Source: Methanosarcina sp. (lineage in GTDB: Archaea > Halobacteriota > Methanosarcinia > Methanosarcinales > Methanosarcinaceae). From it: a DNA stretch of 64,000 nucleotides. Each line of letters begins with the position of its first letter. The first letter of the stretch is position 1. A program made the translations under genes and the position numbers. Under the pieces are notes generated by a model, which searched no databases, was not told where the DNA came from, and saw only the letters and a program-made list of their open reading frames with translations. The stretch is taken from assembly GCF_028693135.1 (NCBI RefSeq), contig NZ_JAQUVZ010000017.1, positions 1 to 64,000 of the forward strand, read 5' to 3'. Shown piece by piece: positions 43,242-52,170 of the stretch.

Positions 43242-43387
43242 ACAGGAAAAGAAGCCAGGCATAGAAAAAGAAACCCAGAACAGATTCTTTCGGTACGGTT
43301 ATTTTTTGAACAGCAGGTTAGAACAGCAGATTAATACTTTCACCCTACTTCCTCAAGCCTTTTTTATATGTTTTATTCTAATCCTAT

Positions 43388-44497
43388 GTGATGCCTACCC
43401 CCAATCCTAAAACGAACATTTCCGAAAAGCGAATAACCTTCCATGTAGATATGGACAGCTTCTATGCATCTGTAGAGGTCAGGGAAAGACCAGAACTAAA
43501 AGGGCTGCCCGTAGTTGTAGGTTCTGACCCTAAAGGCGGATCTGGAAGGGGAGTTGTAAGTACATGTTCTTACGAGGCAAGAAAGTATGGAATCCACTCG
43601 GCAATGCCGATTTCACAGGCTTACAGGCTCTGCCCGGGTGCCGTATTTTTACCTGTGAACATGAAGCTCTATGCAGGGGTCTCGGCAGGGGTAATGGAGC
43701 TTTTGAGGGGTTTTTCAGAAAAGTTCCAGCAGGTCAGTGTGGATGAAGCCTACATTATACCGGGGCCTGAGGTCAGGAATTTTGAAGAGGCTGCTCTCTA
43801 TGCTCTCAGGATAAAAGACGAGGTGCAGAGGCAGCAAGGAATCACCTGTTCTGTGGGGATTGGGCCTAACAAGCTTATTTCAAAAGTTGCTTCGGGTTTT
43901 CAAAAGCCTGACGGGCTTACGGTTGTCAGGCCGGAAGATGTTCGGGATTTTCTCTTTCCACTGCCGGTTTTTAAAATTCCCGGAATAGGGGAAAAGACTA
44001 CGGAAACCCTTAAAGGAATGGGAATAAGCAGGGTAGAAGAGCTTGCAAACTGTGATGTCCAGCTGCTTTCGGAGAAGTTTGGGAAAATGGGGCTCAGGAT
44101 GAAGCAGCTGGCAAACGGACTCGACTTTGAAGAGGTTATTGAAAAGGAAGGCGTGAAGTCAATCAGCAGGCACGGGACCTTTGCAGAGGATACGAATGAC
44201 CCTGTGAAAATCTCCGGATCCCTGGATATTCTTGCAGAGAGCGTGCACGGGTCTCTCCTGAAACACCATTTTCTTTTCAAAACCGTAACCCTTATAGTGC
44301 GCTTTGAGGACTTTTCCACTTATACACGCTCAAGGACTCTCTCTATCTGGACTTCGGATATCTTCGTTATCAAAAGGACAGCCATTCAGCTTTTATCGGA
44401 ATTCATGGGCAGGAGGAAATTCAGGCTTGTAGGTGTAGGGGTCACAAAATTGAGGGAAAGGGATGAAAGGCAGACTCTAATTACGGATTTTCCTTAA
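43388..44497 (+). CDS. dinB: DNA polymerase IV (Y-family, DinB)
   Basis: The catalytic motifs of Y-family polymerases are present: HVDMDSFYASVE (metal-binding Asp residues), VSTCSYEARKYGIHSAMP, and SVDEAYII with the second metal site. A thumb helix-hairpin-helix (PGIGEKTTETLKGMG) and a little-finger domain (TVTLIVRFEDFSTYTRSRTL) follow. It copies past DNA lesions. GTG 43388 and ATG 43391 are adjacent in frame; the TATA box (TTTTTATATGTTTT) is only about 25 bases upstream, so the messenger may be nearly leaderless. The length (369 aa) is normal for archaeal enzymes. Confidence 0.95.
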   Translation: MMPTPNPKTNISEKRITFHVDMDSFYASVEVRERPELKGLPVVVGSDPKGGSGRGVVSTCSYEARKYGIHSAMPISQAYRLCPGAVFLPVNMKLYAGVSAGVMELLRGFSEKFQQVSVDEAYIIPGPEVRNFEEAALYALRIKDEVQRQQGITCSVGIGPNKLISKVASGFQKPDGLTVVRPEDVRDFLFPLPVFKIPGIGEKTTETLKGMGISRVEELANCDVQLLSEKFGKMGLRMKQLANGLDFEEVIEKEGVKSISRHGTFAEDTNDPVKISGSLDILAESVHGSLLKHHFLFKTVTLIVRFEDFSTYTRSRTLSIWTSDIFVIKRTAIQLLSEFMGRRKFRLVGVGVTKLRERDERQTLITDFP

Positions 44498-44600
44498 TTT
44501 TGGGTCGTATGGGTAGTTCACTGGAATTCATGGGCAGAAAAACGGTTCTCAAATTTTGCTAAACAGGTCGATGTGCCTTTTTGTCATATTTGGTCAATAG

Positions 44601-44810
44601 ATTCTCATCCTTAGATTCTCATCCTTAAATTCTCATCCTTAGATTCTCATCCTTAGATTCTCATCCTTAGATTCTCATCCTTAGATTCTCATCCTTAGAT
44701 TCTCATCCTTAGATTCTCATCCTTAGATTCTCATCCTTAAATTCTCATCCTTAGATTCTCATCCTTAAATTCTCATTCTCAACTTCTCATTCTCAACTTC
44801 TCATTCTTAG
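44601..44810. repeat. 14-bp tandem repeat, 15 copies, upstream of an AI-2E gene
   Basis: Twelve copies of ATTCTCATCCTTAG (some ending AA) are followed by three diverged copies (CTTCTCATTCTCAA type). The array ends 69 bases before the AI-2E transporter start. It is the longest tandem array in the window. Confidence 0.95.
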
Positions 44811-44879
44811 ATTTTATTACTAAATTTCCATATCCTGTGCAGTATAGCATTTTATAGCATAAACTCTAATTTAGATCCG

Positions 44880-45920
44880 ATGGAAAGATCTGCCAAAATG
44901 GTGCTGGCCCTGATCCTCATCCTAATCCTTACTGCAGTCATAGCCTATGCCGTGCTGCCGTTCAAAAATTACTTTTTCAGCGCCTTCATCCTTTTTGTCA
45001 TCTTCAGGCCTCTTTATCATTTCCTCCGGAAAAGAGCCCGTATTGGCCGGTCTCTTGCCTCAATCTTCGTTATAGTAATTTCCATCTTTGTCGTATTAAT
45101 CCCCCTTTACTTTCTCCTCAGCGTCATTGTCAGTGAAACCCAGCAGCTTTTAACAGACCAGGAGTCCATAATCGCATCCATAAAAACCGGAGGCCAGCTG
45201 TTAACAAGTTTTCTCTCCCACCTGAACATTCCTCAGGAGTCCCTGCAAACGAAAATCGAGGAAAAAGTGATGGGTTTCGTCTCGGATACTGTCAGTTTCA
45301 CAAGCAGATTCATCCTGGGCTCAATCCAGAGCCTCAGTCAGCAATTCGTGGGCCTCACGATCATGTACTTTCTGCTTTACTATCTTTTTACAGGGGAGAA
45401 CTCTTCCTTCATGCAGAAAATCTCTGTAGCAATTCCTTTCAATGAAGAGAACACCGCCAGACTCCTGCAGGAGTTCAAAACCATTGTCCGCACAACCCTT
45501 ATTGCCACCGGAGCCATCGCCCTTGTCCAGGGTGGGATCCTTACCATCGTTTTTTTGTTCTTCGGAATTCAAGGAGCTTTTCTCTGGGGCTCCATTGCAG
45601 CAATCCTGTCTTTTCTGCCCGTGGTCGGGGCGCCTTTTGTCTGGGTGCCTGCCTTCATTATCCAGCTGCTTCAGCAGGACTATACTGCAGGGATTGGCAT
45701 TTTTATCGCAGGGCTTGTCATAAGTACGGTGGACAACTTCCTCCGACCCGCTATTCAGAATAAAGTGGGAGCAATTCATCCTTTCCAGTCCCTGCTGGGA
45801 ATCATTATCGGAATATCCCTTTTCGGGCTTATAGGAATCGTTATAGGGCCTCTGCTCCTGTCCTATTTCATCCTGACCGTGGAAATGTTTTCAGAGGAGT
45901 ATCTTTCGGACAGGGCATGA
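44880..45920 (+). CDS. AI-2E family transporter (PerM/YdiK-like), copy B
   Basis: Spans at about 7-25, 30-48 and 60-82 precede a soluble helical part (QQLLTDQESIIASIKTGGQLL), then the core FGIQGAFLWGSIAAILSFLPVVGAPFVW and DNFLRPAIQNKVGAIHPFQSLLG, which is the conserved C-terminal block of the family. It is a paralogue of 13816-14868, only moderately alike. The substrate is unknown. A TATA-like TTTATAGCATAAAC lies about 30 bases upstream, so the leader is short. Confidence 0.9.
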   Translation: MERSAKMVLALILILILTAVIAYAVLPFKNYFFSAFILFVIFRPLYHFLRKRARIGRSLASIFVIVISIFVVLIPLYFLLSVIVSETQQLLTDQESIIASIKTGGQLLTSFLSHLNIPQESLQTKIEEKVMGFVSDTVSFTSRFILGSIQSLSQQFVGLTIMYFLLYYLFTGENSSFMQKISVAIPFNEENTARLLQEFKTIVRTTLIATGAIALVQGGILTIVFLFFGIQGAFLWGSIAAILSFLPVVGAPFVWVPAFIIQLLQQDYTAGIGIFIAGLVISTVDNFLRPAIQNKVGAIHPFQSLLGIIIGISLFGLIGIVIGPLLLSYFILTVEMFSEEYLSDRA

Positions 45921-46054
45921 AAATAAAAAATTTTAATTTTTGTAATCTGTTTTTTGATGTAAGAGAAAGATCTCTTCTATAAATTTTTCTATAAATTCTT
46001 CTATAAATGTTTCTCCTGAAAAAGATTTTTATTCATGTAAACAAATAAAACAAT

Positions 46055-46963
46055 ATGCAGATTGAAATCCTCGGGTGTGAGTCCTTCGGAGCAAGGTCTC
46101 TCGCCTGTGCTGTCAAAACCGGGGAGAAAAAAATTCTGATCGATCCGGGAGTTGCCCTCGCGCGCCTGCGTTACGGTTTGCCTCCCCATCCTGTAGAGGT
46201 TGCAGCTGCCCTCAGGATCAGGAAAAAAGTCCTTGCTGCACTTGAAGGTGTAACGGACATAGTAATCAGCCACTACCATGGGGACCATATGCCCATGAAA
46301 GCCGAAGACCCTTATCAACTGCCAGTAGAAGCCCTTCCTCCTCTGGAAGGGGTCAGGTTCTGGTGCAAAGGTCCAACAAATATTTCAGGGCTGTCTGCAC
46401 GCAGGAGAAAAGAGCTATCTCATTTTCTGGGCTCTTCCCTTCCCGCTTCTGAAGGCATTAGTTTCGATGGCATAAGTTTTTCTTCTCCCGTTCCGCATGG
46501 GACCAGACATAAGGGTTTTGGCACGGTAATGATGACCCGGATCTGTGAAGGAAATGATGTCTTTGTCCACAGTTCGGATATCCAGCTTCTGGATAGGAAA
46601 GCTGTGCTTGAGGTACTTGCCTGGAAACCTACAATCGTTTTTGCCTCCGGTCCCCCGCTCTATCTATCTCACCAGATCCCTGAAGCTTCAAAAGAGGCTT
46701 TTGAAAACGCTCTTCTTCTTGCCCAAAATGTTGATACTCTGATCCTGGATCACCACCTTCTGAGGTCTCTTAAAGGCTACAGGTGGTTAAAAAAACTGGC
46801 AGGAAAGGTTGAAAACACAGTCCTGTGTGCCGCAGAGTTCATGGGAAAGAAGCCTGAACTGCTTGAGGCGCAAAGAAAAATTCTTTATGAAAAATTGCCT
46901 GTATCCCGGGGGTGGCATGAAGCATATGCAAAAGGCGAGACAGGGTTTGAGGAATATATCTAA
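46055..46963 (+). CDS. UPF0282 metallo-beta-lactamase-fold protein
   Basis: The 302-residue protein has ILIDPGVAL and the metal-binding HYHGDH motif (SHYHGDHMP), followed by HGTRHKG, HSSDIQ and ILDHHLL as further His/Asp ligands, matching the archaeal UPF0282 group of the metallo-beta-lactamase superfamily. The enzymatic reaction is not known. It is cytosolic. ATG 46055 has no strong ribosome binding site but lies behind a TATA-like TAAACAAATAAAACAAT. The length is normal for the group. Confidence 0.88.
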   Translation: MQIEILGCESFGARSLACAVKTGEKKILIDPGVALARLRYGLPPHPVEVAAALRIRKKVLAALEGVTDIVISHYHGDHMPMKAEDPYQLPVEALPPLEGVRFWCKGPTNISGLSARRRKELSHFLGSSLPASEGISFDGISFSSPVPHGTRHKGFGTVMMTRICEGNDVFVHSSDIQLLDRKAVLEVLAWKPTIVFASGPPLYLSHQIPEASKEAFENALLLAQNVDTLILDHHLLRSLKGYRWLKKLAGKVENTVLCAAEFMGKKPELLEAQRKILYEKLPVSRGWHEAYAKGETGFEEYI

Positions 46964-46994
46964 ATGTTTGATGAACATATCTGAATATCTCTCA

Positions 46995-47350
46995 TATATG
47001 TTGTCAACTACCCCATGCTAAAGCAGTGTGGCTTGCAAGAGCCCTGGTTGACCAGCCTGAGTCTTAATTGACTACGTTGGAAATGTCATGATACCTGCGA
47101 ATGCTTCCTCAGTTTGTAGCTCTATCGTGTAGCATTAAAAGTCCTGAGAGGTAGGGGCGGTGTGTTACACATAACAAGCATATCCAACATTGGCGAGAGG
47201 AGATACGAAAGTACGTTACCTGCGGAGGAAACTCGTTTCCAAAGCAGAGTGGAGAAATCCAAACGTGGAACGGAATGCCAGAAAGTTGACGGCATTCCTC
47301 CCTGCGCTAAAGCAACAGGGCTTCCTGCATGTCACATGTGAGGAGCTCAC
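46995..47350. mobile_element. IS200/IS605-type non-coding remnant (PATE-like), possible structured RNA
   Basis: The left side begins TTGTCAACTACCCCATGC with a hairpin around TAAAG, and the right side is GACGGCATTCCTCCCTGCGC-TAAAG followed by a CCCTG/CAGGG hairpin. The same start (GTCAACTACTCC, TAAAGA, hairpin) occurs at 50420, and the same right side at 1230. About 350 bases between have no coding frame but several GC-rich inverted segments. This is the expected look of an IS605-family element that has lost its genes; the interior may be a relic of an omega RNA. Confidence 0.5.
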
Positions 47351-47397
47351 CCTGTGAGGTCATACCCTGGAGCTTTTTAGCTGACTTTGATTTATTT

Positions 47398-48210
47398 TCA
47401 GGGCGTATTGCTGGCGTAGCTGTCGATATTCTGGATTTGTTTCGAGATTTGTTCGTAGTAGTCATAGAGTTCTTTGCCCCAGGCAAGAGCTCCGGGCTCA
47501 AAGCTTATCAAGTATTTTCGGTCAAAGGAAGCATCCTTCGGGAAAAGAGATATTCCCATAAAATTGTCTGCCGCCACAATATTAGGAATCTTTTCACAGT
47601 CTTTGCAGACCAGGAGTTCAGTATTCTTCATTTTAAGAAACTGCCTGGTTTGTTCCCTGTAATCGTCCTCAACCCACCTTCTAAGGATTGATTCGGGAAG
47701 TATCAGTGACACCGATGTACCCTTTTTTGCAAGCTCAAGATAAAAGGAAGGAAAAATAGGTTGGAAATAAGAAAAGAGTGCCTTGAACGTCTTTGCCTCT
47801 TCAGCATTTTTTACATACTCGGGAATCATTTCAAACAGATGTTCGATCTGGGGTTCAATTGTAATGCAGTGCCCAAGTTCGCCTACGCGACTCAGGAGAA
47901 AAGGCGGAATTTTACTAATATCCCTTTCAGTCCAGTAATCTGCATTTTCTTCCAGCACAGAAAGAGTATCCAGCAGTGGTTTCATCTTCTCGGCTATGAT
48001 TTTCCCTATCTCGCTAAGCCTGTAGAGATCTTTGTCCTGGACTACAAGGTGTTTTTCCCTGAGCATTTTTACCTGGGGCTGGACTGAAGTTGCACTTGCT
48101 TTAAGTTTTTTTTTAATCGTTTCGATATCATTGGGCTCCTCAAGCAGGAAGAGAAGTATACGCTTTCTTTTTTCTGAGAGGAAAATCAGGTCGAGTAGAG
48201 AGTTTTCCAT
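47398..48210 (-). CDS. Msr-type (DUF1724) winged-helix regulator, copy 1
   Basis: The N-terminus IFLSEKRKRILLFLLEEPND begins a winged helix (KASATSVQPQVKMLREKHLV), followed by the DUF1724 domain (ADYWTERDISKIPPFLLSRVGEL through AWGKELYDYYEQI). In Methanosarcina this family includes the Msr proteins that control methyltransferase genes for methanol and methyl sulfides. ATG 48210 is chosen because AGGTG stands six bases upstream; an in-frame extension is less likely. It lies 3 kb upstream of mtbC but on the other strand. Target genes are inferred, not shown. Confidence 0.88.
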   Translation of the reverse strand: MENSLLDLIFLSEKRKRILLFLLEEPNDIETIKKKLKASATSVQPQVKMLREKHLVVQDKDLYRLSEIGKIIAEKMKPLLDTLSVLEENADYWTERDISKIPPFLLSRVGELGHCITIEPQIEHLFEMIPEYVKNAEEAKTFKALFSYFQPIFPSFYLELAKKGTSVSLILPESILRRWVEDDYREQTRQFLKMKNTELLVCKDCEKIPNIVAADNFMGISLFPKDASFDRKYLISFEPGALAWGKELYDYYEQISKQIQNIDSYASNTP

Positions 48211-48963
48211 ATTATGCACCTGAACCGAACACATGCAGTCTTTGGCCTGTATTTTTACAGTGTATTTCAACTGAAAGTATGATCATCAGACCTCTGGCCT
48301 ATACCCAGATCTATATATGTCTATAGCACTCTGTCTAGGTGTACTATATCAAATTCTGTTCTGCCTATTATACAGCACACATATATATTTTTATAATATC
48401 TGTATTATTAATAAATTATCTGTATTATCAATAATATATATATTTTCTTGTATATTATAGATATGGTTCTTTATAAGTGCCTTTTTTCTTAAGGAGTGAA
48501 AAAGAAAAAGTGAAATTGAAAGCGACAGAAAAAACCCTCAGGGTGCAAATACCTGTATTTTTTTAAGCCAGAGGGAAAAGTTTCTTCCGGCAGAACTTCA
48601 AAAAGGGCAGAGCTTAAAAAATAGGAAAGTTCCGTTTCCTCGTCCAGAACTATTTCCCCGGTCTGGGGGAAACCGTGCCTCTTTAATCAGTGGTTGCAGT
48701 TTTGCAAAGCTATAAGTTTTGAGGCGATTGCCTCGCCTTTAATATTTGCCTTGCCTTCAATATTTGCCTTGCCTTTAATATTTGCCTTGCCTTTAATATT
48801 TGCCTCATCTTTAATATTCCTGTGAACTGCTTCCACCCGCTTTCTGATGAAGGCAAGAAAGGGACTTCCTGTTTTCTCCCTTGAACTATTGTTCGCAGAT
48901 CCCCAGGCTCATTCCCTTCCTCTGATTTTTACTCTTCCGGGATCCCTGATCTCCCTGGAATTT
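48211..48963. other. Intergenic stretch with 18-bp tandem repeat
   Basis: Five copies of TTGCCTTGCCTTTAATAT-type units run at 48728-48817. AT-rich DNA with TATATATATTTTTATAATAT at 48371-48400 may contain the promoter of the Msr gene (minus). The end of the double-PAS gene lies at the right. Confidence 0.75.
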
Positions 48964-49881
48964 TCAGGGTTTTTTAACCTTTTCAGTTATATCTTCGATT
49001 ATCCCCTGAAAATGAGTCACTTTCCCTTCCTGGTTGCGCTGGATAAAGGTTTTTTCTTCTACCCAGCGTACCTCTCCGGTCTGTGTCAGGATGCGGTACT
49101 GCCGGTTAAACTCTTTTCCACCTTCGTCACAGTTTTCCTCAAGTTCGAGTTCCACAAGGAGAAGGTCTTCAGGATGGATGATCTTTCCGTAGAGGACTCT
49201 TCCTGAAACGAAATCTTCAGGAGCGTACCCAAAACGCCGGACATTTTCTGATACGTAGAGCGTAGGCCAGTATTTTTCTGCTTTCCAGAGAAAAACTACC
49301 ACAGGGCTGTTGTTTATTACCGTCTCCAGCACTTTCTGTCGATCAAGCAGAGCTTTTTGTTTTTCCATAAGGGCTTTCTGGCTCTCAAGGGCTTCCAGAA
49401 GTGCCTTATCGTTTTTTATTTCAGAGGTAACGTCCCTTACGATCCCCTGGAAATTGGCTACATTTCCTCTTTCATCGCGCTGGATAAAGGTCTTTTCTTC
49501 CACCCATCGGATCTCCCCCTCGCCTGTAAGGATCCTGTATCTAGTGACAAAATCGTCTTTTCCGATTTCACAGCATCTGGTGAGTTCTTTTCTTACCCTG
49601 TCTACATCCTCGGAATGAACTATGTTTGCATATAATATCCTGCCCGTAAGGAAGTCCTCTGCACTGTACCCCAGCTGGTTCACGTTTTCCGAGACATATT
49701 TCGCAGGCCAGTTCTTTTCCGAGGTCCAGAGAAAAGCCATTACAGGGCTGTTATCAATCACGTTTTCCAAAATTCGTTGCCTTTCGAGTGCTTCATCAAG
49801 AATCAGTTCGTCGTTTTCATTTACCTGATTGAATCCCATATTATCCCTATCCTCCAAATCCTTTTTAATTCCAGGGTCCAC
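48964..49881 (-). CDS. Double PAS domain protein without kinase domain
   Basis: Two PAS-PAC units stand at about 27-145 and 170-300. Each has NSPVxxFLWxxExxWPxxYVSENV and ends RWVEEKTFIQRxxxGxVxxFQGIxxDxT. They resemble the PAS domain of the two sensor kinases at 55750 and 60877. A short coiled-coil of ALLEALESQKALMEKQKALL links them. Without a transmitter domain, it is probably a ligand sensor or partner for another protein. GTG 49881 is the first start; ATG 49839, behind GGAGG, is equally likely. It is transcribed divergently from the DUF2769 gene with a 70-base gap. Confidence 0.85.
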   Translation of the reverse strand: MDPGIKKDLEDRDNMGFNQVNENDELILDEALERQRILENVIDNSPVMAFLWTSEKNWPAKYVSENVNQLGYSAEDFLTGRILYANIVHSEDVDRVRKELTRCCEIGKDDFVTRYRILTGEGEIRWVEEKTFIQRDERGNVANFQGIVRDVTSEIKNDKALLEALESQKALMEKQKALLDRQKVLETVINNSPVVVFLWKAEKYWPTLYVSENVRRFGYAPEDFVSGRVLYGKIIHPEDLLLVELELEENCDEGGKEFNRQYRILTQTGEVRWVEEKTFIQRNQEGKVTHFQGIIEDITEKVKKP

Positions 49882-49953
49882 ATGACCACAGGTAAAAACG
49901 TATTTATAAAAATCTCAAGCAATATATAATATATTTTGACATCTTATAAATGA

Positions 49954-50415
49954 ATGTCCTTTTTTTACATAGGGGGAAATGTTCTGGACTCTGAGGCCTT
50001 TACAGAAAACAGAGGGAATACCGAAGCAGCAGAAGCAGAAGCGTTCTCACGGGAAATACCTGCTATATCCCTGAAATCCAGGGAAACATACGGGAGGTAT
50101 TTCGGGATCTGCAGTTCATACCACCACCTGAAAGCCTGTGTCTGTAAAACCTGTCCATCTTATCCGGGAGGTGCAGGGATATTCTGTGCCAGAGGCAATA
50201 GCGAGGTCGAGGGAAAAAAAGAGGGCTGTCTCTGTGAAACATGTGAACTTTTTAAAAAGTTCCGGCTTGAGGGCGAGTACTTCTGTCAGCCAAAAGAAAA
50301 GTTTGAAGTTTTTGAAAGCACCCAGCCTCCTCTGAATATCTGTACGAATTTCCGGACTAGTGCCGGAACAATCAGGGTCTGTGTACTGGATAACCGGGAT
50401 ATGCATTCAAAGTAA
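49954..50415 (+). CDS. DUF2769 cysteine-rich protein (153 aa)
   Basis: The cysteines occur in the pattern CVCKTCPSYP, FCARG, GCLCETCELFKKFRL and YFCQP, which is the DUF2769 signature and suggests a metal or Fe-S binding fold. The N-terminal 40 residues are acidic and probably disordered. The function is unknown. Upstream AAATATATAATATATTTTG could serve both this gene and the divergent double-PAS gene (start at 49881). This pairing suggests a shared signal, but that is inference. Confidence 0.85.
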   Translation: MSFFYIGGNVLDSEAFTENRGNTEAAEAEAFSREIPAISLKSRETYGRYFGICSSYHHLKACVCKTCPSYPGGAGIFCARGNSEVEGKKEGCLCETCELFKKFRLEGEYFCQPKEKFEVFESTQPPLNICTNFRTSAGTIRVCVLDNRDMHSK

Positions 50416-50470
50416 CAAGTCAACTACTCCTGAACTAAAGATTCAGGGGTTTTATGCTGAGGTTTTATGA
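50416..50470. repeat. IS605-type end hairpin behind the DUF2769 gene
   Basis: GTCAACTACTCCTGAACTAAAGATTCAGGGG has a CCTGAA/TTCAGG stem around CTAAAGA, as at 46998. A following TGCTGAGGTTTTATGAATA is repeated at 55394-55412. No transposase gene is present. Confidence 0.45.
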
Positions 50471-50639
50471 ATAAGGCACAGATTTTTAAGGAATAGATTC
50501 CTGATAACTCGAATTCACTTTCGAATTTCGGAACTCAATCCTTGTTTTAGATGTCCATTTTTACATGGTTGATATTTTTGATAAAACAACGTCTAACTCA
50601 AACTTCTGGATTTTGATCCGTACAACCATATCCTCTAGA

Positions 50640-50950
50640 TTGGGCCCAACCTTATTCACTGTATCAAGCCGTTCCTGTCCCACCCGAATTGCGCCTCGGG
50701 AGTACGCGGTCCTTTTCGCTGCGCTCAAGAGGACTACTTAAATATTTATGATCCGTACAACGTCATTCGCTTTACCGTGTCGTTTTTGTCACGCTCGACG
50801 AAGGAGAGCGGCTTTCAGATAAAAAAAAGAAAAAAGAAGGGAAAAAAGCCAGCAAATAACAAATACTGGTAACCTTTCAAGGAACTAACTTTGCCTTTTT
50901 TGCCTTTTTTGCAGGGCCGCCAGACAAGCTGACGGAGGCGCTTATATTTA
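50640..50950 (+). repeat. Dispersed two-hairpin repeat, copy 4, with 56-bp module C
   Basis: Module C (50681-50736) is identical to 11951-12006. It is preceded by a first lead-in (AACCTTATTCACTGTATCAA) that is interrupted by module C, and followed by a second lead-in (ATCCGTACAACGTCATTCGC), module A (about 50790-50811) and module B (50915-50938, GCCGCCAGACAAGCTGACGG). This suggests module C was inserted into the lead-in of a copy. Confidence 0.75.
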
Positions 50951-51348
50951 TCCGTGAATTTTAATAAGGCTCATGGGGTCAGGAGATTTTTTATCCATCA
51001 GGAGGGATAAAAATCTTCGGACAGGAAATACGGTGCTGAATTCAGTTTATTTCAGAGACGGTTGGTTTACCTGTTACTTTTTTGCGTTGCATACGGACAG
51101 GTTAAGCCTGCAAGAAGCAGAACAAAAAACAAAAGATCCCAGTTCGTATATCCGGATAATATTAACCGATTAATACGGGACCCCCCTTGTTTTCGCCCCT
51201 GCTTTTATTTAGAGTGAAAATTTCAACGCCGTTAAAAAGCCTCATTGCTTGAGCCTGAACCGGAGGGCCTGTCCTTTGCTTCCTGTCCTTCACAACGCTT
51301 CCCGGAAGTTCCAATTCCATACCATTAAGAAAAAACACCATAGGCTGG

Positions 51349-51384
51349 GCTATATAATTTTACACATATAATTGTAGCTACAAT
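51349..51384 (+). promoter_or_regulatory. Promoter and perfect palindrome upstream of mtbC
   Basis: GCTATATAATTTTA (51349-51362) is a TATA box. ATTGTAGCTACAAT (51371-51384) is a perfect 14-base palindrome at the expected transcription start, 72 bases before the mtbC start codon. A regulator such as an Msr protein could bind there, or it could lie in the 5' leader. Promoter confidence is good; the operator role is inferred. Confidence 0.6.
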
Positions 51385-51455
51385 CAGGAATCAAGCTTCA
51401 GTCGCGATGCTTCGGATGCTGAAGAGAGTTTCTGACGAAAATCGGAGGTTTAAAA

Positions 51456-52100
51456 ATGGCAACTAAAGAAGAACTTATTCAGGAGCTTTCGGATGCGGTA
51501 ATCTCCTGTAAAAGGGATGCAGTACTGGCTGCTGTAGAAAAAGCAAAGCAGGTCATGGAACCCGCAGAAATCATTGATAAAGGGCTTTCTGCTGGCATGA
51601 ATCAGGTAGGAATTCTTTTTGAGAGAGGGAAACTCTTCCTGCCCCATGTAATGATGGCTGCTGATGCAATGACAGCAGGAGTCAAATTCCTTGAAGCTGA
51701 TCTCCCTGCAGGGAGCGAGAGCAAAAAGCTTGGAGTAATTGTAAACGGGACCGTTGAAGGCGATGTTCACGACATTGGCAAGTCGATCGTTTCAACCATG
51801 CTTCAATCCGCTGGTTTTGAAGTCCACGACATAGGCAGGGATGTCCCAATCAAGAACTTTGTCGAGAAGGCAAAAGAAGTCAATGCAAATATGATAGGGC
51901 TTTCTGCTCTGATGACCACAACACTTCCCGGACAGAGGGGGGTTATTGAACTCCTGAAAGAGGAAGGGATGCGCAGCCGTGTTAAGGTAATGGTAGGAGG
52001 AGCCCCTGCAACCCAGGCCTGGGCAGAAAAGATCGGGGCGGACTGCTACGCTGAAAACGCAAGCGAAGCTGTTTCAAAGGCAAAGGAACTGCTGCTCTGA
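51456..52100 (+). CDS. mtbC: Dimethylamine corrinoid protein MtbC
   Basis: The 214-residue protein has the cobalamin-binding methyltransferase fold: an N-terminal four-helix domain (to about 88) and a Rossmann domain with the base-off ligand motif DVHDIG at 103-108. It takes the methyl group from dimethylamine through MtbB onto its Co(I) corrinoid and passes it to MtbA, which makes methyl-CoM. GGAGG is the ribosome binding site. It stands immediately before mtbB, with which it is co-transcribed. Its sequence matches the dimethylamine group better than the monomethylamine or trimethylamine groups by context (mtbB next). Confidence 0.93.
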   Translation: MATKEELIQELSDAVISCKRDAVLAAVEKAKQVMEPAEIIDKGLSAGMNQVGILFERGKLFLPHVMMAADAMTAGVKFLEADLPAGSESKKLGVIVNGTVEGDVHDIGKSIVSTMLQSAGFEVHDIGRDVPIKNFVEKAKEVNANMIGLSALMTTTLPGQRGVIELLKEEGMRSRVKVMVGGAPATQAWAEKIGADCYAENASEAVSKAKELLL

Positions 52101-52170
52101 ATTCCGGTTCTCATTTTGAGTTTAGTCATCGAAGTTCAGTCAATATCATTTATCAATGGAGAGTATAAAA

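Noticed and set aside
50973-51173. Open frame of 66 codons before mtbC
   Set aside because: It begins inside the end of a dispersed repeat and has no start signals; a short fragment of a gene cannot be excluded.
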